The notes: generated by a model not told the origin, from the sequence alone. A stretch of DNA of 64,000 bases from Streptomyces sp. SID12488 (GCF_010548275.1 NZ_JAAGLT010000032.1:49039-113038), one strand, 5' to 3'; shown: positions 1-8,925, counted from the first letter of the stretch. Program-made: numbers and translations.

Positions 1-2
1 CC

Positions 3-1112
3 CGCGACGGCGCCAAGGCCTGGTTCGACCGTCTCAACGCGCGCGGGGGCATCGACGGCCGCCCGGTCGAGGTCCGGCTGTGCGACGACGGCGGCAGCGG
101 CGTCGGCAACAACGAGTGCGTGCACCGGCTGATCGACGGGAACGACGGGAACGACGGGAACAAGGTCGTCGCCCTGGTCGCCACCACCGCCCTCGACTAC
201 GCGGGCGCCTCCCGCGTCTCCCACGCGCGCGTGCCCGACATCGGCGGCCAGCCCATCGGCGCGGCCTACGACACCTACCCCCACCTGTACGGCATCTACG
301 GCAGCCTCGCGCCCCGCGACGGCACCCCGGGCTGGGGTGGGCTGCTGTACGGCGGCACGGAGGTCTACCGCTACTTCGCGCGCGTGCACGGTGCCCGCAC
401 GGCCGCCGTCGTCTCGTACAACCAGGCCGCCTCGGCCGCGTACGCCCGGCTGGTCGTCCGGGGGCTGAAGGCGGAGGGCTACGACGTGGTCGCCGAGGAG
501 GTCGACTTCGCGCTGCCCAACTTCCGCGCGGCGGCGGCCGACCTGAAGGAACAGGGCGCCGACCTCGTCTTCGACGCCCTCGACACGCACGGCAACGCGC
601 GACTGTGCGAGGCGCTGGACGACGTGGGCGCCGAGATCACCGCCAAGGTGACGAACGTACAGAACTGGACCTCCACCGTCCCCGAGGACTACAAGGACTC
701 CCCGCGCTGCCGCAACGCCCTGTGGGCGACCGGGGCGAGCCGCGACTACGAGGACACGGACCAGGCGGCCGTACGGGACTTCCGCGACGGCACCGAGAAA
801 CTCGGTACGCACTCGCAGTGGCAGCTGGAGGGGTGGGCGGCGGCAATGTGGTTCACGGAGGCCGCCCGGGCCTGCGCGCAAGCCGGAACGGGCGTCACGC
901 GCGCGTGTGTCGACGACTTCATGAACCGCAGCCAGGGATACACCGCTGACGGTCTGCTGATTCCGGTGCGGTTCGAGCGGTCGGCCGAACCGCCGCGAAC
1001 GCGCCGGACGTGTCTGTCGGTGGCTCGATGGCAGGACGGCAGGGGCTGGGTCTCCCAGGGGGACATGAACGACAACTGCTTCGATGTGCCACAGCTGGCG
1101 TACCGGCCATGA
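3..1112 (+). CDS. ABC transporter substrate-binding protein (partial, 5' end missing)
   Basis: The frame is open from the first bases of the window, so the true start and signal peptide lie upstream; about 369 residues are visible. The sequence has the two-lobed type 1 periplasmic-binding fold of branched-chain amino-acid binding proteins (Peripla_BP_6): an N-terminal region ending in VEVRLCDDGG, then a ligand-lobe stretch with VSYNQAASAAYARLVVRGLK and DLKEQGADLVFDALDTHGN. In this family the lipoprotein captures a small organic solute outside the membrane and delivers it to an ABC permease. No permease or ATPase is visible here, so they would be upstream or absent. A three-copy 9-bp repeat gives GNDGNDGN near residue 45. 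The ligand cannot be predicted. Confidence 0.8.
   Translation, partial: RDGAKAWFDRLNARGGIDGRPVEVRLCDDGGSGVGNNECVHRLIDGNDGNDGNKVVALVATTALDYAGASRVSHARVPDIGGQPIGAAYDTYPHLYGIYGSLAPRDGTPGWGGLLYGGTEVYRYFARVHGARTAAVVSYNQAASAAYARLVVRGLKAEGYDVVAEEVDFALPNFRAAAADLKEQGADLVFDALDTHGNARLCEALDDVGAEITAKVTNVQNWTSTVPEDYKDSPRCRNALWATGASRDYEDTDQAAVRDFRDGTEKLGTHSQWQLEGWAAAMWFTEAARACAQAGTGVTRACVDDFMNRSQGYTADGLLIPVRFERSAEPPRTRRTCLSVARWQDGRGWVSQGDMNDNCFDVPQLAYRP
135..161 (+). repeat. In-frame 9-bp tandem repeat (3 exact copies)
   Basis: GACGGGAAC occurs three times without interruption inside the solute-binding protein gene and encodes Asp-Gly-Asn repeats in a surface loop of the first lobe. The frame is kept, as expected for slippage expansion tolerated in a loop. 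Confidence 0.85.
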
Positions 1113-1123
1113 CCGTTGGAGAG

Positions 1124-1150
1124 GTTGAGAAGGCCGAGAAGGTCGAGAAG
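1124..1150 (+). repeat. Intergenic 9-bp degenerate tandem repeat
   Basis: Three consecutive GYYGAGAAG units (GTTGAGAAG, GCCGAGAAG, GTCGAGAAG) lie between the substrate-binding protein gene and the WYL regulator, just ahead of the regulator's palindrome. No function can be assigned. Confidence 0.75.
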
Positions 1151-1155
1151 GTTGA

Positions 1156-1170
1156 GGACAGTGGCTGTCC
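1156..1170 (+). promoter_or_regulatory. Palindromic operator-like site before WYL regulator
   Basis: GGACAG-TGG-CTGTCC is a perfect 6-bp inverted repeat with a 3-bp spacer, about 25 bp upstream of the regulator ATG. There is no Shine-Dalgarno sequence before that ATG, so the transcript may be leaderless and the palindrome would overlap the promoter. Autoregulation by the WYL protein is an inference from position. Confidence 0.45.
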
Positions 1171-1194
1171 GCGACCGCTGGCAGACTCGCTCCC

Positions 1195-2190
1195 ATGTTG
1201 GAGACCTCCGCACGGCTGCTGCGACTGCTCTCGCTGCTCCAGGCCCACCGCGAATGGACGGGCCCCGACCTGGCCGACCGCCTCGGGGTGACCCCGCGTA
1301 CCGTCCGCCGGGACGTGGACCGGCTGCGCGAGCTGGGCTATCCCGTGGCCGCCAGTCCGGGCACAGGTGGCGGCTACCGGCTCGGCGCCGGGGCCGAGTT
1401 GCCGCCGCTGCTGCTGGACGACGACGAGGCGGTCGCCGTGGCCGTGGGGCTGCGGACCGCCGCCGGGCAGGGCATCGAGGGCATCGGCGAGACCTCCGTA
1501 CGGGCACTGGCCAAGCTCGAACAGGTGCTGCCCGACCGGCTCCGCCGACGGGTGGGGGCCCTGAACGCCTTCACCGTGCCGATGCTGCGCGGGCCACAGC
1601 TCTCCGCCGTCGACCCGGCCGTCCTCACCGAACTCGCCCACCTCTGCCGGGACACGGAACTGCTGCGCTTCGAGTACCGGGGACACGAAGGATCCGTGAC
1701 CCGGCGTACCGTCGAACCGCATCGCCTGGTGTGCACCGAGCGGCGCTGGTATCTGGTCGCCTGGGACGTCGACCGCGCCGACTGGCGTACGTTCCGCGTG
1801 GACCGCGTCACGCCGAAGCCGCCGCACGGACCGCGCTTCGCTCCTCGTACGCCCCCGTCGGACGATCTCGCTGCCTATGTCTCCCGAGGCGTCTCCACGC
1901 GCGCGTACGCCTCGCACGCCGTCGTCCGGCTGCTGGTGCCCCTCGCGGAGGCCGCGGCGCGGATCTCGCCCTCCGCCGGGACGCTGGAGCCGGACGGCGA
2001 AGAGGCCTGTCTGCTGCGCACCGGGGCCGCGAACCTCGACGTGATGGTCATCCACGTCATGGTCATGGGCTTCGAGTTCGAGGTGCTGGAGCCCGCGGAA
2101 CTCGTCGACGTGATCATGACCTCCCGGGACCGGCTGTCTCGCGCGGTGGAACGATCCGCGCGAACTCGGAGCAGCTCAGAGGCGCTGTAG
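1195..2190 (+). CDS. YafY-type HTH/WYL-domain transcriptional regulator
   Basis: 331 residues, the usual length of this family. The N-terminal 60 residues form a DeoR/HTH_11 winged helix (DLADRLGVTPRTVRRDVDRL). The middle contains a WYL domain (about residues 155-205) with the signature RRWYLVAWD followed by FRVDRV, and a C-terminal WCX-like extension. WYL domains bind small ligands or nucleic acid and switch the attached HTH; the actinobacterial PafBC DNA-damage activator belongs to the same superfamily. The ATG lacks a Shine-Dalgarno sequence but starts exactly at the conserved N-terminal helix. A palindrome lies immediately upstream. Targets are unknown, and no co-directional partner gene is close by. 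Confidence 0.85.
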   Translation: MLETSARLLRLLSLLQAHREWTGPDLADRLGVTPRTVRRDVDRLRELGYPVAASPGTGGGYRLGAGAELPPLLLDDDEAVAVAVGLRTAAGQGIEGIGETSVRALAKLEQVLPDRLRRRVGALNAFTVPMLRGPQLSAVDPAVLTELAHLCRDTELLRFEYRGHEGSVTRRTVEPHRLVCTERRWYLVAWDVDRADWRTFRVDRVTPKPPHGPRFAPRTPPSDDLAAYVSRGVSTRAYASHAVVRLLVPLAEAAARISPSAGTLEPDGEEACLLRTGAANLDVMVIHVMVMGFEFEVLEPAELVDVIMTSRDRLSRAVERSARTRSSSEAL

Positions 2191-2592
2191 TGAAGATGTG
2201 ATGCGCGGATTATGTGGGGAAAACGTGAGTGTTTTATACGTTCTGCCGTCGGGTCGGCGGCCGAGGCGCGTGGCATCAGCACGTATGGCGTGTGTAAGAC
2301 GCGCGTAAGGCGTCCTGGTGGGGGCCGCCGACGCAATTTGCTGTCTCCCAGTTGCTCTTCCGGCGATCGTGAAAGGGGTTTATCGCGGCTCGCGAAGGCT
2401 TGGCGAATTACGTTCGAATGGCCGTCGGAAGTATGGGTGACCAGCTCTCGTGTATGCCGAGCGCGTGATGATTATCGCCCGAAGTGGATGGCGTGATCTT
2501 GTGACAGAAGCGTGACCGGAGGCGTACCGAGTGATGCGTGGTGCCGGGGTCCGGGCTTCCCCGGCTGCCGGTGGGCGCCTACCGTGGCGGGC
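2191..2592. other. Intergenic region, AT-richer than surroundings, no gene seen
   Basis: This stretch is less GC-rich than its neighbours, and the reading frames in it do not show Streptomyces codon bias. It contains GTATGGGTGACC near 2431, a 12-mer also found at about 9573 in another long intergenic region. It probably carries the promoter of the small I78-type gene. Confidence 0.5.
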
Positions 2593-2805
2593 ATGTCACC
2601 GATTCCCAGGACCGAAGAACCCCAGGACAGTCCGGACACCTATGTCGGCCTCGACGTGGCGGGGGCCGAGCGGCTCGCCCGGGAGCGCGGCTGGTCCGCG
2701 GTACGGTCACTGCCCCCCGGGGCGATCGTCACCATGGAGTACCGGTCGGGGCGGCTCAACTTCGAGGTCACCGACGGCAGGGTGACGCGCTGCTGGAAGG
2801 GCTGA
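2593..2805 (+). CDS. Small I78-family-like peptidase inhibitor
   Basis: A 70-residue protein with no signal peptide. After a polar N-terminus it reads GLDVAGAERLARERGW, then VRSLPPGAIVTMEYRSGRLNFEV and a final DGRVTRCWKG. This matches the compact potato-inhibitor-like fold of the I78 family (Asp-Ala-Glu-x-x-Ala helix, exposed loop, then a strand with RLN and a final Arg-Val-x-x-x-x-x-G). Family members inhibit serine proteases such as subtilisin, which is plausible here because three secreted serine proteases are encoded in the window. I chose the internal ATG because upstream residues do not fit the family. Confidence 0.65.
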   Translation: MSPIPRTEEPQDSPDTYVGLDVAGAERLARERGWSAVRSLPPGAIVTMEYRSGRLNFEVTDGRVTRCWKG

Positions 2806-2830
2806 GACCGGCCGGCACGCCCCCGGTGGC

Positions 2831-3871
2831 TCAGCTGTTGCCGGGCAGGGGGCGGGTCGAAGGGTTGCCGGTGGCCCGCGGGGCGCGGTCCGCGTGCGGC
2901 GGGCGGCGGCTGCCGGCCGGGGTGACCGGGCTGCGCTCCGAGCGGATCGCGTGCGTGCCCGGGGCCAGGTGCGGAGGGTGCGCGGGCGTCCGGGACGACG
3001 AACGGGCCGCCGGAGCGGTGTTCTCGCGGGCCGTGACCTCTTCCTCGGCGGTCGCGTACGGCTTGAACATCGCCGGCGAGCCCACCCGGGCCGGGACGGG
3101 CGCGGTGCTGGGACCACGGGCACGCCTGCGGTCGCGCAGGTCCAGGATCCAGGTCTCGGTGCGGGTGATCAGCGGCTCGCACCACGGCAGCGCCAGCAGG
3201 ACCAGCAGGCCCGCGACCCAGCCGAGGATGACATCGCTCAGCCAGTGTGTACCCAGATAGACCGTGGTGAGGCCGACGCCGAGCGACATCAGTGCCGAAC
3301 CCGCGGACAGCCAGCGCCTGGTCCACGGGGTCGAGGCCAGATAGGCCAGGATGCCCCAGGTCACCACGGCGTTCGCGGTGTGACCGCTGGGAAATATATC
3401 CCCGCCCATGCCCATCTCGTTCGAGCCGATGGTGGTCGCGTAGTGCGGTCCGAGGCGGCCCATGCCGATCTTGGCGGCACCGACCGTGACGTTGAGCAAC
3501 AGCAGCGCGGCGCCGAACGTGAGCAGCGGGCGCAGGGTGTGCTGACGCCAGGCGCGCCAGCCCAGCCAGGCCGAGATCATCACGGCGGTGGGGCCGCGCT
3601 GACCGAGCACCACGTAGTAGTCGAGGAAGGCGTGGATCTCCGGCCACTGCTGGTAGGGCCGGAAGAACATGACCTGCCAGTCGAGCCGGACCAGCCATGA
3701 GGTGATCACGACGGCCCACACGGTGGCGAGATAGAAGGCCAGGGTCGCGACAAGGAGCGCGATCCTGTGCCGGCTCATCTTCGGCACATCGATGTGGGTC
3801 GGCCGTCCCGGTTCACGGTCCAGCCTCGCGAACACCCGGTCCAGACGGGCGAGGTTTCGTTCGGTACGCAC
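2831..3871 (-). CDS. PAP2-family membrane phosphatase
   Basis: 346 residues from a GTG start reading VRTERNLARLDRVFARL. Multiple transmembrane segments carry the three phosphatidic acid phosphatase motifs: KIGMGRLGP (motif 1), FPSGHTAN (motif 2, catalytic histidine) and GTHWLSDVILGW (motif 3). Such enzymes remove phosphate from lipid phosphates or undecaprenyl pyrophosphate at the outer membrane face. The C-terminal 100 residues form a proline/arginine-rich, probably cytosolic tail of low complexity. An earlier in-frame ATG at 4012 is possible, but the extra 47 residues run through AT-richer intergenic sequence and are not convincing. The substrate is not determinable. Confidence 0.85.
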   Translation of the reverse strand: MRTERNLARLDRVFARLDREPGRPTHIDVPKMSRHRIALLVATLAFYLATVWAVVITSWLVRLDWQVMFFRPYQQWPEIHAFLDYYVVLGQRGPTAVMISAWLGWRAWRQHTLRPLLTFGAALLLLNVTVGAAKIGMGRLGPHYATTIGSNEMGMGGDIFPSGHTANAVVTWGILAYLASTPWTRRWLSAGSALMSLGVGLTTVYLGTHWLSDVILGWVAGLLVLLALPWCEPLITRTETWILDLRDRRRARGPSTAPVPARVGSPAMFKPYATAEEEVTARENTAPAARSSSRTPAHPPHLAPGTHAIRSERSPVTPAGSRRPPHADRAPRATGNPSTRPLPGNS

Positions 3872-4045
3872 CCAATCGACGTTACAGCGAGTGAGCTCGG
3901 ATCTCCGCCCAATCCGCGGCTTTGTAATGACGATGTGATGTGGGATTGCTCTCAGGGCGATGTTTAATTCCCTGGAATCCCTATTCGGCGACTCCTCTTC
4001 CCCCATTTCCATTGATCATGCGGCGGTGTTGTTTTATGGCTCTTT

Positions 4046-4079
4046 CGAATTGGTTCACCGGATGGTTGTCCGGAATTCG
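4046..4079 (-). terminator. Bulged inverted repeat downstream of mannosyltransferase gene
   Basis: An outer CGAATT/AATTCG pair encloses an inner CCGGA-tggttg-TCCGG hairpin. It lies 12 bp beyond the stop codon of the minus-strand gene ending at 4092. There is no clear U-tract, so it is terminator-like only. Confidence 0.45.
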
Positions 4080-4091
4080 CCGGGCGGTCGC

Positions 4092-5327
4092 TCAGGGTGG
4101 ACCGGAGCCGTTCAGCCAGAACGCCCCGTAGATCGCGGAGGCCACCGCGACCACGCCCGTCACCACCACCGACCTGGTGGTACGCGGCCGGGCCAGCGCC
4201 TGGGCGAGCGGCAGCAGGAGTGGGAACGCGGGCAGCAACAGGCGTGGTTTCGAGCCGAAGTAGCTCGACGCGCACAGGGCGAGCACGGTGACGACACCCG
4301 CGTACACCAGCAGCGGCAGCGGCTGGCGCTGTCGTACGCAGCTGACGAACAGCCGGATCAGCAGGCCCACGCCGATGATCAGCCCGACCCCGGCGAGTGC
4401 CGACGGGAACGACGTGAACTTGTCGGCGACGAAGCGGGCGAACGCGACGCCGCCGTCGAAACCGTTGCGCCAGCCGGCCTGGACGTCCAGGTAGCCCAGG
4501 GGGCCCTTGCCGGTACGGTGGCCGACCCACAGGACGTAGCCGGCGGCGCCGAGCGGCGCGATCAGCATGCCGAGGGCGCGCCGCCAGACGGGCGCGCCGT
4601 GCGAGTCGGGCGCGCTTCGGTCCCCTTCGGACGAGGTACCGAACGAGGCCTTGAGCGGCGTACCGAACGACGTACTGAACGGCGTACCGAGCGACGTACT
4701 GAACGAGGCGATGGCCGTCACCCACACCGCCGCCACCACCGCGAGTCCCACCGGGCGGGTCAGGCCCGCCAGCAGGGCGAGGGTGCCCGCCGTCAGCCAG
4801 CGGCCGGTGAGGACCGCGTACAGGGACCAGGCGGCCAGGGCCGTGAACAGTGACTCGCTGTACGCCATCGACTGGACGATCCCGACCGGCAGCACCGCCC
4901 ACAGCAGCACGGCGCAGACGCCGACCCGGCGGCCGTAGACGTGGTCCGCGACCGCGAACACGCCCCAGGCGGCGGCGAGTGACGCGAGGGCACTGACCAC
5001 GAAGCCCGCGTCGGCGTACGACATCGGGGTGACGGACGCCAGCAGCCGCTCCAGCCAGGGCAGCAGGGGGAAGAACGCGAGGTTCGAGTGCACGTCACCG
5101 TTGGGGAGGCGCACCTCATAGCCGTAGCCGAGTTCGGCGACCCGCGTGTACCAGAGCGAATCCCAGCGGGCGGTCAGCAGCGTGTACGCGCTCTTGTCCC
5201 GCGCCGCGCTCCACACGGCCAGCGCGACCAGGCCCAGCACGCGGACGGCCGCGTACCCGAGGAGGGCGGGCGCGGCACGGCGGAGCATGGGCGGTGCGGG
5301 CAGCGAGCGGGTGCCAGGATCTGTCAC
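4092..5327 (-). CDS. PIG-V-like integral membrane mannosyltransferase
   Basis: 411 residues from a GTG start (VTDPGTRSLPAPP); an ATG 13 codons further in is the alternative. It is a polytopic protein with the GT-C layout: a first extracytoplasmic loop containing TARWDSLWYTRVAELGYG, then HSNLAFFPLLPWLERLL and LTRPVGLAVV. These are hallmarks of PIG-V/mannosyltransferase-family proteins, which use polyprenyl-phosphate mannose on the outer face to modify lipids or proteins. Three 8-residue repeats (FSTS(L/F)GTP type) form a loop in the middle and come from a 24-bp tandem repeat. It is divergent from the efflux pump gene. The acceptor is unknown. Confidence 0.75.
   Translation of the reverse strand: MTDPGTRSLPAPPMLRRAAPALLGYAAVRVLGLVALAVWSAARDKSAYTLLTARWDSLWYTRVAELGYGYEVRLPNGDVHSNLAFFPLLPWLERLLASVTPMSYADAGFVVSALASLAAAWGVFAVADHVYGRRVGVCAVLLWAVLPVGIVQSMAYSESLFTALAAWSLYAVLTGRWLTAGTLALLAGLTRPVGLAVVAAVWVTAIASFSTSLGTPFSTSFGTPLKASFGTSSEGDRSAPDSHGAPVWRRALGMLIAPLGAAGYVLWVGHRTGKGPLGYLDVQAGWRNGFDGGVAFARFVADKFTSFPSALAGVGLIIGVGLLIRLFVSCVRQRQPLPLLVYAGVVTVLALCASSYFGSKPRLLLPAFPLLLPLAQALARPRTTRSVVVTGVVAVASAIYGAFWLNGSGPP
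4633..4704. repeat. 24-bp tandem repeat inside mannosyltransferase gene
   Basis: Three consecutive 24-bp units, the second (4657-4680) and third (4681-4704) differing at one position and the first more diverged. Each contains GTACCGA and encodes an 8-residue Ser/Thr-rich unit in the protein. The period stays in frame. Confidence 0.85.
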
Positions 5328-5598
5328 CGGTCGATTATCGACGGCGTACGGGACGAGGACGGGCGCGGAGGCGGGCGGCCCGCCGGGTGCGTGGTGCACG
5401 ACACACAGGTCCCGCGGACGGGTGAGAGGTCCGCCACTTTTCGCCGCCACGAACTCGCGTACGCTGTCGGACCACTCGCTTTTCGCCGTGCGGCCCCGAG
5501 GACACCTGTCACCGCTCCTCCTCGGCCGAAGCCGAAGTCCCCCGGGGAGTCCCCACCCCGCGGACCGTCGAACGCGAGGGAATCTTGGAGGTACGTAC

Positions 5599-7209
5599 AT
5601 GTCCGGGACGGCCACGGCCGCCGCTGCGCTGCGCCGTCGGGCGGCCGGGGCGAGTGCCAACCGCTGGGTCGTCCTGTTCGTCCTCTGTACGAGCCTGCTG
5701 CTCGTCGCGGTCGACGCGACCGTGCTGCACGTGGCGGTGCCCGCCGTCAGCGAGGACCTCCGGCCCGGCGCGATAGAGCTGCTCTGGATCGTCGACATCT
5801 ATCCGCTGGTCTGCGCCTCGCTGCTGATCCTGTTCGGCACGCTGGGCGACCGGGTCGGCCGCAGACGGATCCTGCTCCTCGGGTACGGGCTGTTCGGCGT
5901 CGCCTCCGGCCTGGCCGCCCTCGCCGACAGCGCCCCGGTACTGATCCTGGCGCGGGCGCTGCTGGGCGTCGGCGGCGCGATGATCATGCCGGCGACGCTC
6001 TCGATCCTGCGCCAGGTCTTTCCCGAACGGCGCGAACGGGCGCTGGCGATCGGTGTCTGGAGCGCGGTGGCCGCGGTGGGCGCGGCGGTCGGTCCGCTGC
6101 TCGGCGGCTTCCTGCTGGAGCACTTCTGGTGGGGTTCGGTCTTCCTCGTCAACATCCCCCTGATGCTGGTCAGCCTGCCGATCGGCCGGCTGCTGCTGCC
6201 CGAGTCGCGCGGCGAGGGGGTCGACGGCCCGTGGGACGTGGTCGGCGCGCTGACGGCGGCGGGCGGGCTGTTCGGCGTCGTGCTGGGCGTGAAGCGGCTG
6301 GGCGGCGGCGAAGGGGCCGGGAACTTCCTGACGGTCGTGCCGCTGGTGGTGGGCGCGGTGCTGCTGGTGCTCTTCGTACGGAGGCAGCGGCGGCGTACGC
6401 ATCCCTTGGTGGACCTGGGGATGTTCGCGCGGCCCGCGTTCAGTACGTCCGTCGGGTGCATCGTGCTGGCGATGCTCGCGCTGGTCGGGCTCGAACTGAT
6501 CGCGGCGCAGTACTTGCAACTGGTGCTGGATCTCTCGCCGTTGCAGACGGGGCTACGACTGCTGCCGCTGACGGTGGCGGCGATGGCGGCCGGACTCGCC
6601 GGGGCGCGGCTGCTGCGGAGGTTCGGGCCCCGGACGATGGTGTGCGCCGGGTTCTGTCTCACCGCGGCGGCGGTCGTGCTGCTGACGGCGATGGGCGGCG
6701 AGGACAACGCGGGGCTGCTGCTGTCCGGGTTCGTGCTGTTGGGCTTCGGCCTGGAGACGACGCTCTTCGGGGCGTACGAATCGATGCTGAGCGAGGCTCC
6801 GGCGGCGCAGGCGGGCGGGGCGGCGGCGATCGGCGAGACGTCGTACCAGCTGGGCGCGGGGATCGGGATCGCGCTCCTGGGAAGCGTGATGAACGCGGCG
6901 TACGCGCCGGGGGTGGGGTCGGTGCCGGGGGTTCCGGCGTCGGCGTCGGCTGCGGCGGGGCGTTCGCTGGGCGAGGCGTACGAGGTTGCCGGGCGGCTCG
7001 GGGGGTCGCCTGGGGATGCCCTGCGGGCGGCGGCTCGGGACGCGTTTGTGCACGGGCTGCATGTGACGTTGCTGGTGAGTGCGGGGTTGTTGCTGCTGGG
7101 GGCGGTGATGGCGTTGCGGTTGCCGCGGGCGATGCAGTGTGGCGGCGCCGCTGAGCCGGTGGCCGTGCCTGGCCCCCGGGAGGTCGCGGGGTCCCGCGTG
7201 TCGGTGTGA
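5599..7209 (+). CDS. DHA2-family MFS drug:proton antiporter
   Basis: 536 residues, about 14 transmembrane helices, the length and layout of EmrB/QacA-type efflux pumps. The first helix has the family motif DATVLHVAVPAV, and the loop after helix 2 carries motif A (GDRVGRRRILLLG). Helix 5 contains the antiporter motif C-like run AVGAAVGPLLGGFLLEHFWW. The ATG follows GGAGG with 7-bp spacing; upstream frames are not used. It stands alone, divergent from the mannosyltransferase gene with 271 bp between them and no adjacent regulator. It probably exports a lipophilic compound; the substrate is not inferable. Confidence 0.87.
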   Translation: MSGTATAAAALRRRAAGASANRWVVLFVLCTSLLLVAVDATVLHVAVPAVSEDLRPGAIELLWIVDIYPLVCASLLILFGTLGDRVGRRRILLLGYGLFGVASGLAALADSAPVLILARALLGVGGAMIMPATLSILRQVFPERRERALAIGVWSAVAAVGAAVGPLLGGFLLEHFWWGSVFLVNIPLMLVSLPIGRLLLPESRGEGVDGPWDVVGALTAAGGLFGVVLGVKRLGGGEGAGNFLTVVPLVVGAVLLVLFVRRQRRRTHPLVDLGMFARPAFSTSVGCIVLAMLALVGLELIAAQYLQLVLDLSPLQTGLRLLPLTVAAMAAGLAGARLLRRFGPRTMVCAGFCLTAAAVVLLTAMGGEDNAGLLLSGFVLLGFGLETTLFGAYESMLSEAPAAQAGGAAAIGETSYQLGAGIGIALLGSVMNAAYAPGVGSVPGVPASASAAAGRSLGEAYEVAGRLGGSPGDALRAAARDAFVHGLHVTLLVSAGLLLLGAVMALRLPRAMQCGGAAEPVAVPGPREVAGSRVSV

Positions 7210-7690
7210 ACGCCGGGGGTCTCCCACCCACGCACCACCCGTGACGGTCACTTGAGGGGTGGACGTTTCCCGTGGGGGTGCGGGAGCGTCGGCGGGTGGC
7301 GGGTGGCGAGTGCGGGATGCGGTGGGTTGGACGGGGGCGGGGTGTTGCCTTGGGCTGGTGGATCGCTGGGGCCGGCTGCCGCCGTCGGCGCGCGTACCCC
7401 TACCAGCGACGCCTGCCTTGGCAGGTCTCAGCCACGGGTGGTGGTGGGGTGCGGGGGAGGGAAAGGCAGTGACCGCCTGTCGACCGGGTCCGCAGGGGTG
7501 GGCGGGGTGCGGAAAGCTGTCACGGGCAGCCGTCGACGATAGGTTCGTCTCGCGGGCCACGGGGACCTGTCGTCAGGGCCGCGCGGGCGTGGGCGGGCGT
7601 TCGCTGGACGTGCGGCACACTCCGTCGTACCGTCGGGATCAGCGTCGTAACTAGCGGTGCTAGTTTAACCGAGTTGTCGGAGGGCTCCCT
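7210..7690. other. G-rich intergenic region before acyl-CoA dehydrogenase gene
   Basis: No convincing gene. It holds several G-runs on the plus strand, a small perfect hairpin CCTGCC-TT-GGCAGG at 7412-7425, and the palindromic operator at 7649-7665. Confidence 0.5.
7649..7665 (+). promoter_or_regulatory. Palindromic operator before acyl-CoA dehydrogenase
   Basis: AACTAGC-GGT-GCTAGTT, a perfect 7-bp inverted repeat with a 3-bp spacer, ends 26 bp before the GTG start. Size and symmetry are typical of TetR-family operators that control fatty or aromatic acyl-CoA catabolism. The cognate regulator is not in the window. Confidence 0.6.
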
Positions 7691-8887
7691 GTGGCCGCGT
7701 TCGTGAACCTCCCCCCGTTCGACCCCGCCGACCCGCTCGGCCTCGACGACCAGTTGGACGCCGAGGACCTGGCGGTCAGGGACACCGTGCGGACCTGGGC
7801 GGCCGACCGTGTGCTGCCGTATGTCGCCGGGTGGTTCGAGGAGGGTGAGCTGCCGGACATCAGAGGGCTCGCCCGTGAACTGGGCGGCATCGGCGCCCTG
7901 GGGATGTCCCTCACCGGGTACGGCTGCGCCGGCGCGTCCGCCGTGCAGTACGGCCTCGCCTGCCTGGAGCTGGAGGCCGCCGACTCCGGAATCCGCTCCC
8001 TCGTCTCCGTGCAGGGCTCGCTCGCCATGTACGCCATCCACGCCTTCGGCAGCGAGGAGCAGAAGCAGCACTGGCTGCCGAACATGGCCTCCGGTGACGT
8101 CATCGGCTGCTTCGGGCTGACCGAGCCCGACCACGGCTCCGACCCCGCCGGAATGCGCACGTACGCCAAGCGGGACGGCAGCGGCGGCGACTGGGTGCTC
8201 AACGGCCGGAAGATGTGGATCACCAACGGATCCGTCGCCGGCGTGGCCGTCGTGTGGGCGCAGACCGACGACGGCATCCGCGGGTTCGTCGTGCCCACCG
8301 ACACCCCCGGGTTCTCCGCGCCCGAGATCAAGCACAAGTGGTCGCTGCGCGCCTCCGTCACCAGCGAACTGGTGCTCGACGACGTGAGGCTGCCCGCCGA
8401 CGCCGTACTGCCCGAGGTCACCGGACTCCGTGGTCCCCTGAGCTGTCTCTCCCACGCCCGCTACGGGATCGTCTGGGGTGCCATGGGCGCTGCCCGCTCC
8501 TGTTTCGAGGCCGCTGTCGACTACGCGAAGACGCGCGAGCAGTTCGGGCGGCCCATCGGCGGGTTCCAGCTCACCCAGGCCAAGCTCGCCGACATGGCGG
8601 TCGAGCTCCACAAGGGGATTCTGCTCGCCCACCATCTGGGGCGGCGCATGGACGCCGGCCGCCTGCGTCCCGAGCAGGTCAGCTTCGGCAAGCTCAACAA
8701 CGTACGAGAGGCCATCGACATCTGTCGTACGGCCCGGACGATCCTCGGCGCCAACGGGATCTCGCTCGAATACCCCGTGATGCGGCACGCGACGAACCTC
8801 GAGTCGGTGCTCACGTACGAGGGCACCGTCGAGATGCACCAGCTGGTGCTGGGCAAGGCGCTCACCGGACTTGACGCCTTCCGCTGA
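7691..8887 (+). CDS. Acyl-CoA dehydrogenase, glutaryl-CoA dehydrogenase-like
   Basis: 398 residues from a GTG start. It has the full acyl-CoA dehydrogenase fold: N-terminal helical domain, middle beta-domain with the FAD/substrate motif GLTEPDHGSDPAGM, and C-terminal helical domain with KTREQFGRPIGGFQLTQ. The catalytic base is the Glu of LTYEGTVEMH (near residue 377), the position used by glutaryl-CoA and short-chain dehydrogenases. Glutaryl-CoA dehydrogenases oxidise and decarboxylate glutaryl-CoA to crotonyl-CoA in lysine and tryptophan degradation. That substrate is likely from the subfamily look but not certain. The gene stands alone behind a palindromic operator and converges on sflA-like. 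Confidence 0.85.
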   Translation: MAAFVNLPPFDPADPLGLDDQLDAEDLAVRDTVRTWAADRVLPYVAGWFEEGELPDIRGLARELGGIGALGMSLTGYGCAGASAVQYGLACLELEAADSGIRSLVSVQGSLAMYAIHAFGSEEQKQHWLPNMASGDVIGCFGLTEPDHGSDPAGMRTYAKRDGSGGDWVLNGRKMWITNGSVAGVAVVWAQTDDGIRGFVVPTDTPGFSAPEIKHKWSLRASVTSELVLDDVRLPADAVLPEVTGLRGPLSCLSHARYGIVWGAMGAARSCFEAAVDYAKTREQFGRPIGGFQLTQAKLADMAVELHKGILLAHHLGRRMDAGRLRPEQVSFGKLNNVREAIDICRTARTILGANGISLEYPVMRHATNLESVLTYEGTVEMHQLVLGKALTGLDAFR

Positions 8888-8925
8888 CCTGAACAACGGA
8901 CGGCGGGGCCGGTGAGCGGCCTTGC

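Noticed and set aside
3872..4012. N-terminal extension of the PAP2 phosphatase to ATG 4012
   Set aside because: The extra residues are coded by AT-richer sequence without family similarity; the GTG at 3871 begins at the familiar RTERNLARLD sequence.
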